DNA of 64,000 nt from Paralithodes platypus (GCA_032716605.1 CM064481.1:17230811-17294810); one strand, 5' to 3'; positions 43,110 to 53,972 are shown, counted from the first letter of the stretch. The notes: a model not told the origin generated them from the letters alone. Program-made: numbers and translations.

Positions 43110-43196
43110 AACGACCGCAGTAGTGCAAGTACTGGCACTGAGCTGGATACACAGGCCTAGTTTGCCTTTTTCCAGAGGATCTACTGTAAGAAACTA

Positions 43197-43757
43197 AGAA
43201 ATAACCCGGACGTTTGTGGTAGTTAAAGAGGCGGGCACTGTCGTGCCACTTGCCGTGATATTCGCCGGGTTGACGTTAATGGGGAAAGAGCTATTGGGAG
43301 GCCTAACCCCAGTTGGTTCTAATGGCCACACAGTCGACTCTACCGGGGGAGCCACCGGCGACGTAGTAGAAGGTACCTGAGATGAAGGGATATACTGACG
43401 CATAACGTTATGTAATAACTCATTGAGGTAATCTGTTGTGACACACTTACTATGGGAGTCTCTAGAAGACCCCGAACCTTCTGACCCTTCTTCCTGGGGG
43501 TTCGGTTGTGCTGAGGACAAATTAGCCTCTTCTATCTCATCCGGTAGTTCTAAAATTTCCGGCGTTTGTTGCCGTGGTTCTGCTTGTACGTTTAAAGGCC
43601 ACGTTAAGTCTGGGACCGACGATAGGATTGTTTCTACATTATCATGTCTTTCCACCGTCTCCAGATCCTGAACTAATGATTGTACCTGTGTGGGTTCTGA
43701 CTGTCTCCAGACCCCCCGTCCCTGATCAGCGGGTGGTTGGGAGTCCGGTATTACTCC
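43197..43757 (-). pseudogene. DIRS copy 2 gag, central segment
   Basis: Open on the minus strand from about 43757: GVIPDSQPPADQGRGVWRQS, PEILELPDEIEEANLSSAQP, and NELLHNVMRQYIPSSQVPST, then a Pro/Thr/Ser-rich stretch, stopping at 43194. Low-complexity and acidic, as in the linker of gag-like proteins. It lies between LINE-C upstream and LINE-D downstream. No homologue outside the element was recognised. Confidence 0.55.
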
Positions 43758-45450
43758 GGTAAAGAAACAAATTACTAAATTAAGAGTTGATGCTAGGACG
43801 TATGAAAATGTATCGGACATGTGCGAGGTAATGAATAACAAATTGGGGTCAGTTTTTACTAGAGAGGAAGGTTTTGACGAACCACAGGCGGGAGTACTGG
43901 AGAGTGGTCTTAGTAAGATTGAAATAACTAGAGATGAGCTGTTATCTGCGATGAGAGGACTTGAAGTAAGGAAAGCTATGGGACCGGATGAAGTGTCTGC
44001 CTGGGTTTTAAAGGAGTGTGCAGAGCAATTAGTGGAGCCAGTGAGGGACATAATTCAAGCTTCCTTAGATAAAGGACAGGTTCCTGTTGAATGGAAAAGA
44101 GCTAATATCATTCCGATATACAAGAATGGAAACCCTGAGGACCCTCTAAACTATAGACCAGTTTCACTTACTAGTATTGTATGCAAGATTTGTGAAAAGC
44201 TAATTAGGAAGAGATGGATGAAAATGTTGGAGAGAAAGAAGATAATAACCCCAAAGCAATTTGGATTCAGAGAAGGGACATCTTGTGTTACCAGTTTGCT
44301 ATGTTATTACAGTAGGGTGATAGATGACTCCAAGAAAGAGGCGGATGGGTGGACTGTGTCTACTTAGACCTTTCCAAAGCATTCGATAAGGTACCACATA
44401 AGAGATTGTTATCTAAGCTTGAGACGCTAGGATGTGTCAGGGGGAGTTTGCTGAAATGGATGGAGAGCTATTTAACAGATAGGGAAATGAGGACCAACAT
44501 TAGAGGAACTTACTCATCGTGGCGGAAAGTTGAGTGGTGTGCCGCAGGGATCTGTGTTGGCACCTCTCAACTCCTACATGTCAATGTTTGCAGATGACGT
44601 AAAAATAATGAGACAAATAACAAATAAAAGTAGTTGTGAGGAGCTGCAAGGGGATTTAGATAAAATATACGAATGGAGCACCAAGTGGAAAATGAAATTT
44701 AATATAAGTAAATGCCATGTGTTACATATGGGAAGAAGTGTGAATAGACCAAATTGGGAGTACAGGATGGGAGATAATATAATTAGCAAGGCCGAAAAAG
44801 AAAAGGATTTAGGGTTGATTATACAAGATAATTTGTCGCCAGAGAAACATATTAACAAGCTCTTAGCGGAATGTATGCAATGGCCGGGAATATGAAGGTT
44901 GCTCTGAACTACTTGGATGAGACCATGGTAGCGAAAATTATGAAAAGTATGATTAGACCAAGATTGGAGTATGCAGCAGTGGTGTGGTCCCCGCATCTAA
45001 AGAAGCATATTCACAAGTTAGAAAGAATCCAGAGAGCAGTTACTAGATTTGTTCCAAGTCTCCGAGAACTGCCATATGAAGGGAGGCTAGACAAATAAAA
45101 TCTACCAAGTTTAAAAGAGAGGAGAGAGAGGGGAGACATGATAATGATGTACAAATGCACCCGGGGGCTGGAGAGGCTGGATAGGGAGGATATGTTAATT
45201 ATGGACACAGGAATAACTAGAGGCCACAGCTACAAAGTAAAAAGACCTACCTGCAAGAACGATATCAGGAAGTTTAGCTTCCCCTATAGATGTATTGACA
45301 AATGGAATGGGCTGGAGGAGAAGGTGGTAGGGGCAAGGAATATCCCTATTTTCAAGAAAAAATTGGATAAAAAGTAGACTGAGAGACGGGACAACACGAG
45401 CTTAGCTCAACTCCTGTAAACTACAATTAGGTAAATACAAATAGGTAAAT
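43758..45450 (+). mobile_element. LINE-C, 5'-truncated copy of the LINE-A family
   Basis: Begins GGTAAAGAAACAAATTACTA, equal to 25680 in LINE-A, and ends in ATTAGGTAAATACAAATAGG. It preserves the uninterrupted versions of the two sites where LINE-A was hit by T2 and T1 (GATAGATGACTCC; GAACTACTTGGATG). A 39-bp-scale deletion removes part of the RT after VLAPL. Inserted in DIRS copy 2 gag. Confidence 0.88.
43819..45377 (+). pseudogene. LINE-C reverse transcriptase and C-terminal domain
   Basis: RT: RDELLSAMRGLEVRKAMGPD, KRANIIPIYKNGNPEDPLNY, TPKQFGFREGTSCVTSLLCY, DLSKAFDKVPHKRLL, MSMFADDVKIMRQ. C-terminal: MIRPRLEYAAVVWSPHLKKH and RAVTRFVPSLRELPYE, a stop near 45098, then RKFSFPYRCIDKWNGLEE. 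Four frame changes. Closely matches LINE-A, so both come from one family. Confidence 0.87.
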
Positions 45451-45987
45451 ACTAGCCTGGGAATTATCATAGCTATGATGTGTACTAGTTGAACAGCCTC
45501 GGTACTGTTCCGCTAATACCCTCTGAGACACTATTGGAGGCCCCTGTCTTGGTACGTTAAAATTTAGTTTGGGGATGGCAAACGTAAAGTCTTGTAGTTC
45601 ACTTACTGATTCCCTGGGTCTACCCCTGGGACTCGACTCAGTTCCCTCCGTCCCTACCTCCGCGGTGCCAGATTAGACGTTAGGCCCTGCGGAGGTAGAG
45701 GCGGAGGCAAGTGGCCGCGGTTCCTGCCGAGGCTGGTGCCGCGACACCGTCTCATCCGTGCGGGCACTAGAATGTCCTGTCCCCGATTTGGGAGTTGAAG
45801 TTACTGAGTCCTCTCTCCGCCGCTTAAGTGACCTAGTTGTCTCTACCGAAGACTGACGGGCCTGTCGATGTGGAGATCTAGATCTGGACCTCGAGTGGGT
45901 CTTTGACGAAGGTGAACGTCTTCGTTTTGTGCGGCCGGGGGGGGGGGTTGCTGCAGTGCTGTCGTCGCTACTCTCACTGCTACTCAC
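45451..45987 (-). pseudogene. DIRS copy 2 gag, Ser/Arg-rich N-terminal half
   Basis: A 104-codon frame from 45987 holds KRRRSPSSKTHSRSRSRSPH and RSLKRRREDSVTSTPKSGTG, an RS-like basic region and possible nuclear localisation signal. A run of nine G near 45939 is a slip-prone spot. The remainder (45670-45451) is in another frame up to LINE-C. Matches the character of the copy 1 segment at 21181-21546. Confidence 0.6.
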
Positions 45988-45993
45988 TAGCTC

Positions 45994-46467
45994 TTAAGAA
46001 ACTACTTTAGATTTAGCTTTCGGTTTCGGAGTGGACTTAGCCGGGGTTAATTTAACATTTGGAGATTTGATGACGAGATAATCCCAAAGCGCTTCGTCAT
46101 CACATTTCAAGGCCTTATGGGCAACGTCTTTTGCGTAAACATTATACAAGTTCTTTAGCTCCTTTAATGCCACTAGGCATGAATGATCTCTCTTGTCAAA
46201 TAACGCTGTACGCATTTCTAAGCACACGGCGCATTTCTTAGTCACCCAGATGCCTCTTGATCTGTCAAGGCATTTTACACACCTCACGCATAGTTTGTGT
46301 GCTATTACTGGCAAAAGTGAGCAGGTAGGAGTAGCGCATAGAGTGAAAAGCATGATGGATAAGGAAAAAAACAAAAAAAAACATTTGATCGGCCCCTCAC
46401 CTGCTGCCTGTGCTGCTACTGTGTGTCGTGATCTGGAAATAGAAAATTTCCAGGAATCAATACTCAT
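45994..46467 (-). pseudogene. DIRS copy 2 gag start, Cys-rich
   Basis: 157 codons. The region AHKLCVRCVKCLDRSRGIWV and TKKCAVCLEMRTALFDKRDH has CxxC-type spacing that could bind zinc. The Lys-rich tail is KLTPAKSTPKPKAKSKVVS. The first 30 residues overlap what looks like a splice-acceptor-like tract (TTCTATTTCCAG) shared with copy 1, so the true start may be internal or spliced. Homologous to 20060-20346. Confidence 0.65.
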
Positions 46468-46489
46468 AAGGATAATCCGAGAGGTTTAA

Positions 46490-47010
46490 ACACATCCTAC
46501 CACAAGTCCGTCGGAAAATTAGCTATAGCCACTGCTACTCTAACCTTCCGCCGGGCCTGACTGAAAAACTTTAGTTTTCCAATATAATTTGTTTGAACTG
46601 CTTATCTGTGACTGTGTCACTGGCCCATTAAAACTCTAGCCTTAAACTATCTTATTTACTATTTGGACTAGCTAGATAGTATTGCCACACTTGACTGTTG
46701 CGCTGTGCGTAGAAGTCATGCCGGGTGAGGCTATCGGTCGGGCCGAGATACTTCCCTTGGGAATTAGCATTTCCGCCGGGAAGTAAGTGGTATAGCGCAC
46801 CACTCCAGGGGTCATTGGTTCGTTCTCCTCGCCTGCGCGGCGAGTAAACGGCGACTGTACCGAATAGTCCGCCGGAAAGAACAACCACAGCTATCAAAGG
46901 TGTTGCCGTATCAATAAAAGACAGACACCCCCAAAAACTGCACACCAACAGGAAGTCTCCTGTGTCTTTGTTAACATGTAAAATAATCACTACATGCAAC
47001 ACAAGGAGTT
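46490..47010. other. Presumed 5' flank of DIRS copy 2
   Basis: No gene recognised. The proximal part may be the DIRS 5' untranslated region, but it does not match the copy 1 upstream sequence beyond about 20 bp, so the element boundary is not defined. It holds GGCGGAAGG-type GC blocks and no clear inverted terminal repeat. Confidence 0.4.
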
Positions 47011-47185
47011 TCCTGGGCGTTTCCTCACCCTACTCAGCTCCCCGCCATGGAGTAGCTTCGGTCACCCAGGCTTTATTGTGGTCATCAGGGAGGGTTCTGT
47101 GGGGGCGCTCGGTTATGGCCTTGGCCTTGCTCGGGGCCTTGGGGCTGTTCGGCCAGGCAGCTTGGGGAACAACAACAACAACAAC
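47011..47185 (+). mobile_element. SINE-like (AAC)n retroposon, truncated copy (175 bp)
   Basis: Flanked by a perfect 12-bp duplication AACACAAGGAGT (46999-47010 and 47186-47197). The body begins TTCCTGGGCGTTTCCTCACC and ends GGGGAACAACAACAAC. It equals the 3' part of the copies at 42554 and 51435, so it is 5'-truncated, as expected for a retroposon. Confidence 0.88.
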
Positions 47186-47257
47186 AACACAAGGAGTACA
47201 TCTTAGGGCTACAATAGTAACATAATTTTAATAATAAAATATTACCCCTAGCCCACT

Positions 47258-47525
47258 AAGGAGACCCTGACTGAGGCTGGCCACGAGGCTCGTAGTAATC
47301 ATCATCTTGGTTGGTAACCTTATCTCCTTAAGACACCGCAGCCGCACAGGCGAAGGACCCCCCTGAAGACACAGCAGCAGCCCCTGGCGAAGGTCCCACG
47401 AGAGAGGGAAGACGCAGAGCTCGGACACTAGAAGGTTCCGCACCACGTGTGGCAACCCTTGATCTAGTGCGTCTGCTATAAAAACTATAATGCAACTGCC
47501 TCTTAGTGACGGCCTGAAGCATAAT
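47258..47525 (-). pseudogene. Unrecognised minus-strand frame with one internal stop
   Basis: Reading from about 47522: MLQAVTKRQLHYSFYSRRTR, RVATRGAEPSSVRALRLPSL, GGSFACAAAVS, then TAA, then in the same frame GDKVTNQDDDYYEPRGQPQS and a stop near 47259. The acidic-Tyr C-terminal end looks protein-like, but no family is recognised. It could be a decayed gene fragment or chance. The neighbouring DNA to 47730 shows nothing else. Confidence 0.25.
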
Positions 47526-47732
47526 CTTGCGGATATAGTAGCCTCATAACTAGTAGATAAGAGCAAGAACTAAGACGCATAAAAACAAAAAACATTAATA
47601 CATGAGACGCTGATCCTGGGGGATATGGAGGCGTCTGTACAAGAGTACCCTATTTTAACACTTCCTGCGGGCATACCAATGGGGTAGCCTGTGCTAGCTA
47701 ATCTAAAACCTGTTCAATACAACTCAGATATA

Positions 47733-48114
47733 CAGTAGGGTTTCACATAAAACGAGTTTATGGTCGATAAACGAGGGCGTTTTATGCGATTTCGTTTTAT
47801 GTGAACACAGCATTTTGGTGGCGCAATATCGTCAATGTTCACTGTAAGCGAAAATGTTCGTACAAAGCGAACGATATTTCGTACGTTTTGTACGATATTT
47901 CGGCATTTTATATGAAAGCGTACGATATTTCGTACGTTTTGTACGATATTTCGGCGCTCTATATGAAAACTACTCGGATTTGCCCCACTTTGGCGGCGGA
48001 CTCGTTTTATGTGATCACATTCGTTCTGATCGAAAATTAAATATTAATATTTTAGGTCGGTCGTTTTAATCGAGACTCGTTTTATGCGAACACGTTTTAT
48101 GCGGGACCCTACTG
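47733..48114 (+). mobile_element. pogo/Tigger-like MITE, family T1, copy 3 (382 bp)
   Basis: TA at 47731-47732 and 48115-48116. Ends CAGTAGGGTTTCACATAAAA and, reverse-complemented, CAGTAGGGTCCCGCATAAAA. Exactly the same length as the other two copies and largely identical, including the two inner TACGATATTTCG-rich units. Confidence 0.92.
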
Positions 48115-48229
48115 TATACAAATGAGCAAGGACTCACGAGAAGCGAGCGAACGAAGAATAAAGCGAGAGCACAGGCTGCGCACCACCACTCGGCATGGCC
48201 GCGGGGAGTGGAAGGAGGAAACATGGCGG

Positions 48230-48515
48230 CTCAAGGAGCAGTGTCAGGGAGAGAATATGCAAGAAATCGACCGAGATGGAAAACATTATATATAACATAT
48301 TTTAAGTTTAATTTTTCCTTTTTATTTTTTCGTAGTGAGTACCCAATCATAAGAGGATTCCATAAGAGAATGAGCGTTACCCTTATGACGTAGGACTCCT
48401 TCACCCCGCGGCGGTCGATTCATACTGGCTACCCGCGGGCGCTTGAAGGGGGACTATTATACTAATAGGCATATCGTCAATGATGGAGGGGCCACTGATA
48501 AATACTCTCCACCTA
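48230..48515 (+). repeat. Repeat Y with half of the palindromic module
   Basis: The segment from GTGAGTACCCAATCATAAGA to GGCATATCGTCAATGATGGA is matched in reverse at 54835-55030. It ends in one arm of the palindromic module (ATCGTCAATGATGGAGGGGC). The nature of the element is unknown; it may be a DIRS terminal fragment. The preceding 48117-48229 shows nothing. Confidence 0.55.
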
Positions 48516-48519
48516 TATA

Positions 48520-50740
48520 CTGTACATACACAAATTTAAAGACCGAGTGCTCCACAAGAAGCGCGGTTCCGGTCTCACGTCCTAATGGCGGCATTCCAGG
48601 CAGCCATGTTAAGAGGTGCCTCACTTGTCAGGTGCTTTGATTTAAGATCTGACCGCTAGGTCCGATCCCACGTCTTTCTTGGTCCGCCCATTGGTGCGGC
48701 TCCCTCCACATTCATGGACTTGCATCTTTTCACCTAGCTTTGTTCATCCATCCTCTCCACATGTCCAAACCATCCAAGCCTACTAGTACGCATCTCATCA
48801 CTGATACTCTTGATACCTAACCTTCTCCTTACCTCCTCACTTGATATCCTATCTTGCAGTTTGGCACCACACATCCATCTCACCATTCTCATCTCATTGC
48901 ATTCCATTCTGTTGATATAATCTGCTTTGACAGGCCACGTTTATGAAGCATGTCATTGCGCTTCCAACGCATGAAGCGTACACCTTTCCCTTCAAGGGGA
49001 GAGGGAGTCTTCTAATGGTGAGTAGTGGCAAAAGTCTTCTAAACTTTCCCCAGCCGCATCTTATTCTGGCGATAGTGGCGGCCTCAGCCCCACCACCGGC
49101 AGAGATGGTATCACCTAAGTAACAAAACTTGTCACCACTTCCAGTGCTTCATTGCCAAAGTTAACACTCTCGAGCCGGTCATTGAATACAAGCTCACCTT
49201 TGCATACTATGCATACAAATTTCTCAATTTCGGACTTCTTCCTTGGTAAAGGTCCCTTTATTCTAGTGCAGCTCTTCTTCCCATGATGTACCCAGCTGCA
49301 GCAGACGCTACACTGTATTGAGTTCGCGCCCACCCCTTTTTCTGCATACTGCGCATAGGTATGCACCACTTTTTTCTACCTTTCCTAGCCCTAATCTACT
49401 GTGTAAAATCTTGGTTATACAGTTGGTCCTCCGGTAACGCAAGTTTTAGAAACGCGGATTTGGTGGCACGCGGTACACCCCAAATATCCAAAATGTTACT
49501 AACGCGGTCAATACTTAGACTGGCGCGGGGTCCAGCTGGGCTCCGAACCTTTACTCCTGACTTTCGTAGCTCATATCTCTTCAAATATATGGCCTAACCA
49601 AGTTTTTATGCATACCGGAGGTAGATATGATCGTTCCCGTGCATTGGGTGAATACTAGCACACTCCACATTGTGTAGTTAATGTGTGAGGTGAGAATAAT
49701 TACCGAAACACACTTATGTTATTGTTTGGCTGTCGAGTGATTGTGTGTGTTGTCATTGTGTGGACAACATGGCTATGCTATCTCGGTCGCCGAATCTTTA
49801 CTTACGACTTTCGTAATTTACCGATGCTCATATCTCTGCAAATAAATGGCCTAACCAATTGTTTATGCCTACCAGAGGTAGATATGATCGTTGTTGTGTG
49901 TTGGGTGAAGACTAGAACACCCTACATTGTGTAGTTATTGTGTGAGGTGAGAAATAATAAGACGGCGAGTTAGGCGGGAATTCCGAAGCTACGATTTTCG
50001 TAATTTACCGATGCTCATATCTCTGCAAATAAATGGCCTAACCAAGTGTTTATGCATACCAGAGGTAGATATGATCGTTGTTGTACGTTGGGTGAAGACT
50101 AGAACAACCTACAATGTGTAGTTATTGTGTGAGGTGAGAAATATTATGGAGGGATTTCAGAGCTTCGATCGAAAAATGTCGGCTACTGCTGTGACTCTCT
50201 CTCATTAGCCTAGCTGCCTAGCCTAAACTAAATATTTATTCAGAGATAAGAGTTGTTGCAATGGCAAATCAACTCATTGCACATGTCAAATAACCTTTAT
50301 AATTGATTTAATTATTATAACATAGGCTTCTATGGAGAAAAAGTGGACTTTGTGGAAATCCCCAGAACACCAAGGTACCTTTAACATGTAAACATATGGG
50401 TTCGGTAACGCGGATTTTGCTAACACGGGCGGTAACCAGAACACATTGGCCGCGTTAATGGAGGACCAACTGTATATATAGTCACTCTTAACCCCTTACT
50501 TGCCATGCCCTTTCTTCATCTTCTGAACTTGGCCTCGGCATCCCACATCTGTTACCAGATAGTGCCTCAAGAACCATAACAAAGAGGAGAGGGCTTAACA
50601 GAGAGCCCTGGTGGACTCTGACACAAACTGTAAACTCCTCACTCAGTACACTTTTCATCCTCACTGCCGTTCGTGAGTCCTCATACATCTTCATTATCAC
50701 ACACATCAGACACTCCTCTATGCCAAATTTTCTCATAAGA
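48520..50740 (-). mobile_element. LINE-E copy 1 (RT with embedded zinc finger), split by MITE T5
   Basis: Minus-strand pieces: RT at 50736-50488 (VHQGSLLSPLLFVMVLEALS), then T5, then a zinc-finger region 49370-49115 (GVGANSIQCSVCCSWVHHGK), then the C-terminal region down to about 48600 and a 3' end with GTATGTACAG-type repeats at 48525. The FYADD catalytic segment seen in copy 2 is deleted here. Frames are badly broken. Confidence 0.8.
49420..50472. mobile_element. pogo/Tigger-like MITE, family T5 (1053 bp)
   Basis: Ends CAGTTGGTCCTCCGGTAACG and, reverse-complemented, CAGTTGGTCCTCCATTAACG; TA at 49418-49419 and 50473-50474. Excision restores the LINE-E frame (RVTI-TK, compared with RVNINKTK in copy 2). 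The interior has three direct repeats anchored by TGTGTAGTTA at 49671, 49928 and 50115, each with GCAAATAAATGGCCTAACCA-like text before it. No transposase frame. Confidence 0.9.
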
Positions 50741-50770
50741 CACAGAAAAAAGTTGCAAGGAAAAATATTT

Positions 50771-50852
50771 GTGTATACGCTCTTGATAGAGTAATGGTTA
50801 GTGCGCGGGATTTCGGTGTGAGTATCCTAGGTTCGTATCCTTCGGAGCACCA
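50771..50852 (+). repeat. tRNA-like unit, probable tRNA-derived SINE head
   Basis: A-box-like TGATAGAGTAATGG (50784-50797) and a B box GGTTCGTATCC (50830-50840), 33 bp apart, with GAGCACC closing the unit, fit an RNA polymerase III type 2 promoter. Pairing of the arms is imperfect, so it is not called a functional tRNA. The following AT-rich stretch to 50960 could be the SINE body. Confidence 0.5.
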
Positions 50853-51062
50853 CATGTATAAATTAGTTTCCTTGATTTCATTAGTTAGGTTTATTTGTAA
50901 GTTAATTGGTGGGTGGGTGAAGAAATATGAATTAATCATAAACAAATTTATTATATAATATTTTGCCCTATGCAGGTGTCAATTTGTTCTGGGCATCAAG
51001 ATGGAGAGCATGCAATTCAGGAGAAACTCACATTTTATCTGGGTAATTTTATTGCCAAAAAA

Positions 51063-51200
51063 AATTACAACTTTACCTAGTGCAGTATGGTGGTAAAAAA
51101 AAAAATAAAATAAAATAAATGCTCTAAAATGAAAAAAAAAATACAACTTTAGCTAGCGCAGTATGGTGGTAAAACAAACAATTAATTGCTCTAAAATGGC
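51063..51200. repeat. Direct repeat, 76-bp spacing, with A-rich runs
   Basis: ACAACTTTACCTAGTGCAGT at 51067 recurs as ACAACTTTAGCTAGCGCAGT at 51143, each followed by ATGGTGGTAAAA and later TGCTCTAAAATG. A-rich spacers separate them. The 50853-51062 and 51201-51420 stretches around it show no gene. Confidence 0.6.
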
Positions 51201-51434
51201 AAAAACAATGAGACTTATCTATCGTAAAAAACACACACACACAGACAAGAGCCCCTTAAGATGTGGGATGAGATAGTGTTGAAGGATGAACAATCGCGCT
51301 AATAAGTGATGGCTCGGCACCATGTATGTTTTGATCAATAATTGGTATCAGCAATATCTAAGCTTCATTTCTGCATATCGAGTGAAATATACAAACATGT
51401 TCCTACACTTACCCACCCTATTCAACATCTGACA

Positions 51435-51905
51435 TGTGACGCTTTGGCTTCCAATCGTGGTAGATTGGGAGGTCAATCCACGGAAGAGACGCCATCACTT
51501 GAGATCTAGAAAATATGTAAGTAAAAGGAACAGTCAAAGTAAGCTATGGGTATGGCAGAGAATTGAGTGATCTCTGCCATACCCATAGCTTACTCTGCTG
51601 ACTGTTCCTTTTACTTACATATTTTCTAGATCTCAAGTGGATTGACCACCCAATCTACCAAGATTGGAAGCCAAAGCGTCACATTTTTCCTTTGCCCTTC
51701 AACTTTCTCTTCATAATTGCTGAGGGGCACAGGGCCTTGGGTGGGGCTATGGTTTCCCGGGCGTTTCCACACCCTCCTCAGCTCCCCGCCATGGAGCGGC
51801 TTCGGTCACCCAGGCTTTATTGTGGTAGGCAGGGAGGGTTCTGTGGGGGCGCTCGGTTATGGCCTTGCTCGGGGCCTTGGGGCTGTTCGGCCAGGCAGCT
51901 TGGGG

Positions 51906-51959
<54 letters not shown>
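51435..51959 (+). mobile_element. SINE-like (AAC)n retroposon with inverted 5' part (525 bp)
   Basis: Flanked by AACATCTGACA (51424-51434 and 51960-51970). The first ~130 bp are an inverted copy of the segment at about 51575-51690 (GCTTTGGCTTCCAATC... against ...GATTGGAAGCCAAAGC), followed by the normal body and 19 AAC units. A 5' inversion is a known outcome of target-primed reverse transcription (twin priming). Confidence 0.85.
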
Positions 51960-51963
<4 letters not shown>

Positions 51964-51970
51964 TCTGACA

Positions 51971-52880
51971 GACATTAATGCTGCACAGACCAAGCCAAAC
52001 ATAATGACACCTGGGACATGACTTATTAGCGTGACCAAACATTATAATCTATGGGCCATGTTTTTAGTTGGGAATATTTAGGCTAGCTACCGTACCACAA
52101 AATAGGGTCAGGTGTAGTATCATATATAATACCACTTTATAGGTATTATTGGTTACATATTCAGGTACATAATATATCTTCCTTATCCTATTTAAATAAT
52201 GTAAAAGTTACAACCATATACAGTACAAACTTACCTATCCCTCCCCCCAAAACAAATAAGAATACCAAATAAATAAATAAGAGGTAAACAAGAAAATAGG
52301 AAACTAAAATAGTATATAACAAAAAGTTTTGTTTGAAATAACTGTTTGGGAGAGGGGGTCAGGTGCCAGTTGGACTAGATAATAGTACATCTGGCGCCTG
52401 GCTCGGGGAGCCGGTATATATGAAGGGTCATGCCTGGATGCGAGGTGGGAGGGCTTGTGGTGTCGTAATTCGCTGCGTGTTTGCCTGCTGAGACCGGAAC
52501 CTCTCCGGGAAGTCTGGGACCTGGGAATCTTTGGCTGGGAACCCCAAATGGGCCTGGGTCTCTGAGTCTTCTGGGCGACCTAGATGTGTGTGAATTTGTA
52601 TTTTGCTTTTGTTATTTTTGTGTTGTGTTGTCCTTGTTCGGGCTCGGTCTCGAGTCGGCCACCCCCAGCTATGGGGTATGTGCCTGATTATATACATACA
52701 TACATACATACAATACTACATGGGGTATCATACAAAGAGCTTTTTATCTTGACTTTTTCTAAAACTCTGGTCTGTCAGCTCTTGAAATATAATTTTAAAA
52801 GAATTCTGTCAACTATTATAATCTACCTTCTGTCTAGTTGCCAATACCTGTACTTGATAGTCTCATAATGTTGTCAGAAT
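51971..52880. other. Unassigned stretch with hairpin and TATA-like box
   Basis: No gene recognised. CAGGTGCCAG (52360) and CTGGCGCCTG (52391) form a small hairpin, followed by GGTATATATGAAGG (52412) and a GC-rich downstream part up to a run of TACA repeats (52691-52711). This could be a promoter or terminal part of an unrecognised retroelement. Confidence 0.4.
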
Positions 52881-52884
52881 CAAT

Positions 52885-53330
52885 CTATCTATCTATCTAT
52901 TGCCGGACGCTGTGATCCCCGAAGGGGTGGCCACGAATGAATCGCCCCCATGCACCTCTGTCCCCAGTCATTTGATGCCCCACCTCCCATCCAGCTTTCA
53001 CGAATATACTTCTTAACTCCATCCTTCCACCTCTCTCTCGGTTTGTCCTTCCACCTCAATCTCGTACACTCTCTTAGTCATTCTCTCGCTTTCCATACGT
53101 TCTACATGGCCGAACCATCTCAAGGTGTTCCTTTACACAACTTTCCAGCACATCTACATCCACACCACACCTCTCTCGTACTTCCTTATTCGTCTGTCTA
53201 TCCCTCCATGTAACTCCGCACGCATTTCTCAGGTAGCCCATTTCCACCTCTCTCACTCTTGGTTTGTCTCTCAAACAACGTCCATGCTTCACTCCCGTAT
53301 GTCAATGTCGGGATTACCACACTATCATGC
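52885..53330 (-). pseudogene. LINE-F fragment, C-terminal end
   Basis: Minus strand: VREVEMGYLRNACGVTWRDR, then in another frame LRWFGHVERM, the common post-RT segment of RTE-like LINEs, and HGGDSFVATPSG near the end. The 3' end runs into GATA repeats (plus strand TATCTATCTATCTAT, 52887-52901), a likely tail. The RT domain is not present. Confidence 0.65.
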
Positions 53331-53769
53331 AATGTCATGTCAGAATAATATTGTCAATCAAAAAAGAATGTGTAATACCCTAGTAAAACAAAATAGGTTA
53401 TAACAAAGTCCACTCGTTGCTGTTATTGCCTCCCGACGTTAACATTGCACTGTAGATTCCCTTGGATTTGCAAGACTCGGAACCTGTGAAATAACACGAC
53501 TTTAACACCTAGGAAAATTTAAACCAGACTTTAACACTTATGAAAATGTAAGTTATATTTTGTATAGAATTTATCTAACATTAGACAATTAAATTTATCT
53601 TAGGAAGGACCTCAGTAAATTGAAGACAACCAGCCAGTGTTATGGATGAAAGTTCCTAATTGGCAGGAGCCTTGGAGTATCTAAGGTAATGTTTAGTGTA
53701 TTTAACCCTCCATGAGTGTCACCCAGGGATGCCTTCATTATGCCTTAATACACTGCCATCACCTACAGA
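53331..53769. other. Unassigned stretch
   Basis: No frame, RNA gene or transposon terminus recognised on either strand. AT-rich with short direct repeats of CTTTAACAC (53501, 53529). Confidence 0.5.
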
Positions 53770-53972
53770 TAACAAGAATGATATCAGGAAGTTTAGCTTC
53801 CCCTATAGATGTACTGTATTGACAAATGGAATAGGCTGGAGGAGGAGGTGGTAGGGGCAAGGAACAACCATATTTTCAAGAAAAAATTGGATGAAAGTAA
53901 ACTGAGAGACGGGACAACACGAGCTTAGCTCAATTCCTGTAAACTACAATTAGGTAAATTAGGTAAATACTA
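53770..53972 (+). mobile_element. LINE-A family, 3' end fragment
   Basis: Matches 29247-29439: GATATCAGGAAGTTTAGCTT, GGAATAGGCTGGAGGAGGAG, the codons for the last residues, then CCTGTAAACTACAATTAGG and a reduced ATTAGGTAAATAC tail. Only about 200 bp, the usual extreme 5' truncation. Confidence 0.9.

Larger units (their letters stand above)
40973..43191 (+). mobile_element. LINE-D, CR1-like LINE, 5'-truncated, carrying a SINE-like insertion
   Basis: Starts in the RT domain and ends CCAGAGGATCTACTGTAAGA; AACTA occurs at 40968-40972 and 43192-43196, the likely target duplication in DIRS gag. A second truncated copy (60777-61444, minus) shows the same 3' end without the SINE. Distinct in sequence from LINE-A but with the same domain plan. 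Confidence 0.85.
32500..46490 (-). mobile_element. DIRS-like tyrosine-recombinase retrotransposon, copy 2 (heavily nested)
   Basis: Sense order on the minus strand: gag start (46467), Ser/Arg-rich part (45987-45673), gag middle pieces (45660-45451, 43757-43197, 40967-39716), RT (39620-38744), RNase H (38700-37765), recombinase (34970-34222 and 33360-33133) and 3' region. Interruptions are LINE-C, LINE-D, a 2.8-kb foldback and MITE T4. Taken without them it is a near-complete element of roughly 7 kb. Presence of RT, RNase H and tyrosine recombinase without integrase or protease is diagnostic for the DIRS order. Confidence 0.85.

Noticed and set aside
43760..44996. Antisense frames over LINE-C RT
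   Set aside because: Mirror of the RT coding strand. Only the part below 43757 belongs to DIRS gag.
50771..50852. Functional tRNA gene
   Set aside because: A and B boxes are present but acceptor and anticodon arms do not pair well; called a SINE head.
51692..52042. Poly-Q, poly-N and poly-L frames
   Set aside because: They are the six readings of the (AAC)n tail of a retroposon.
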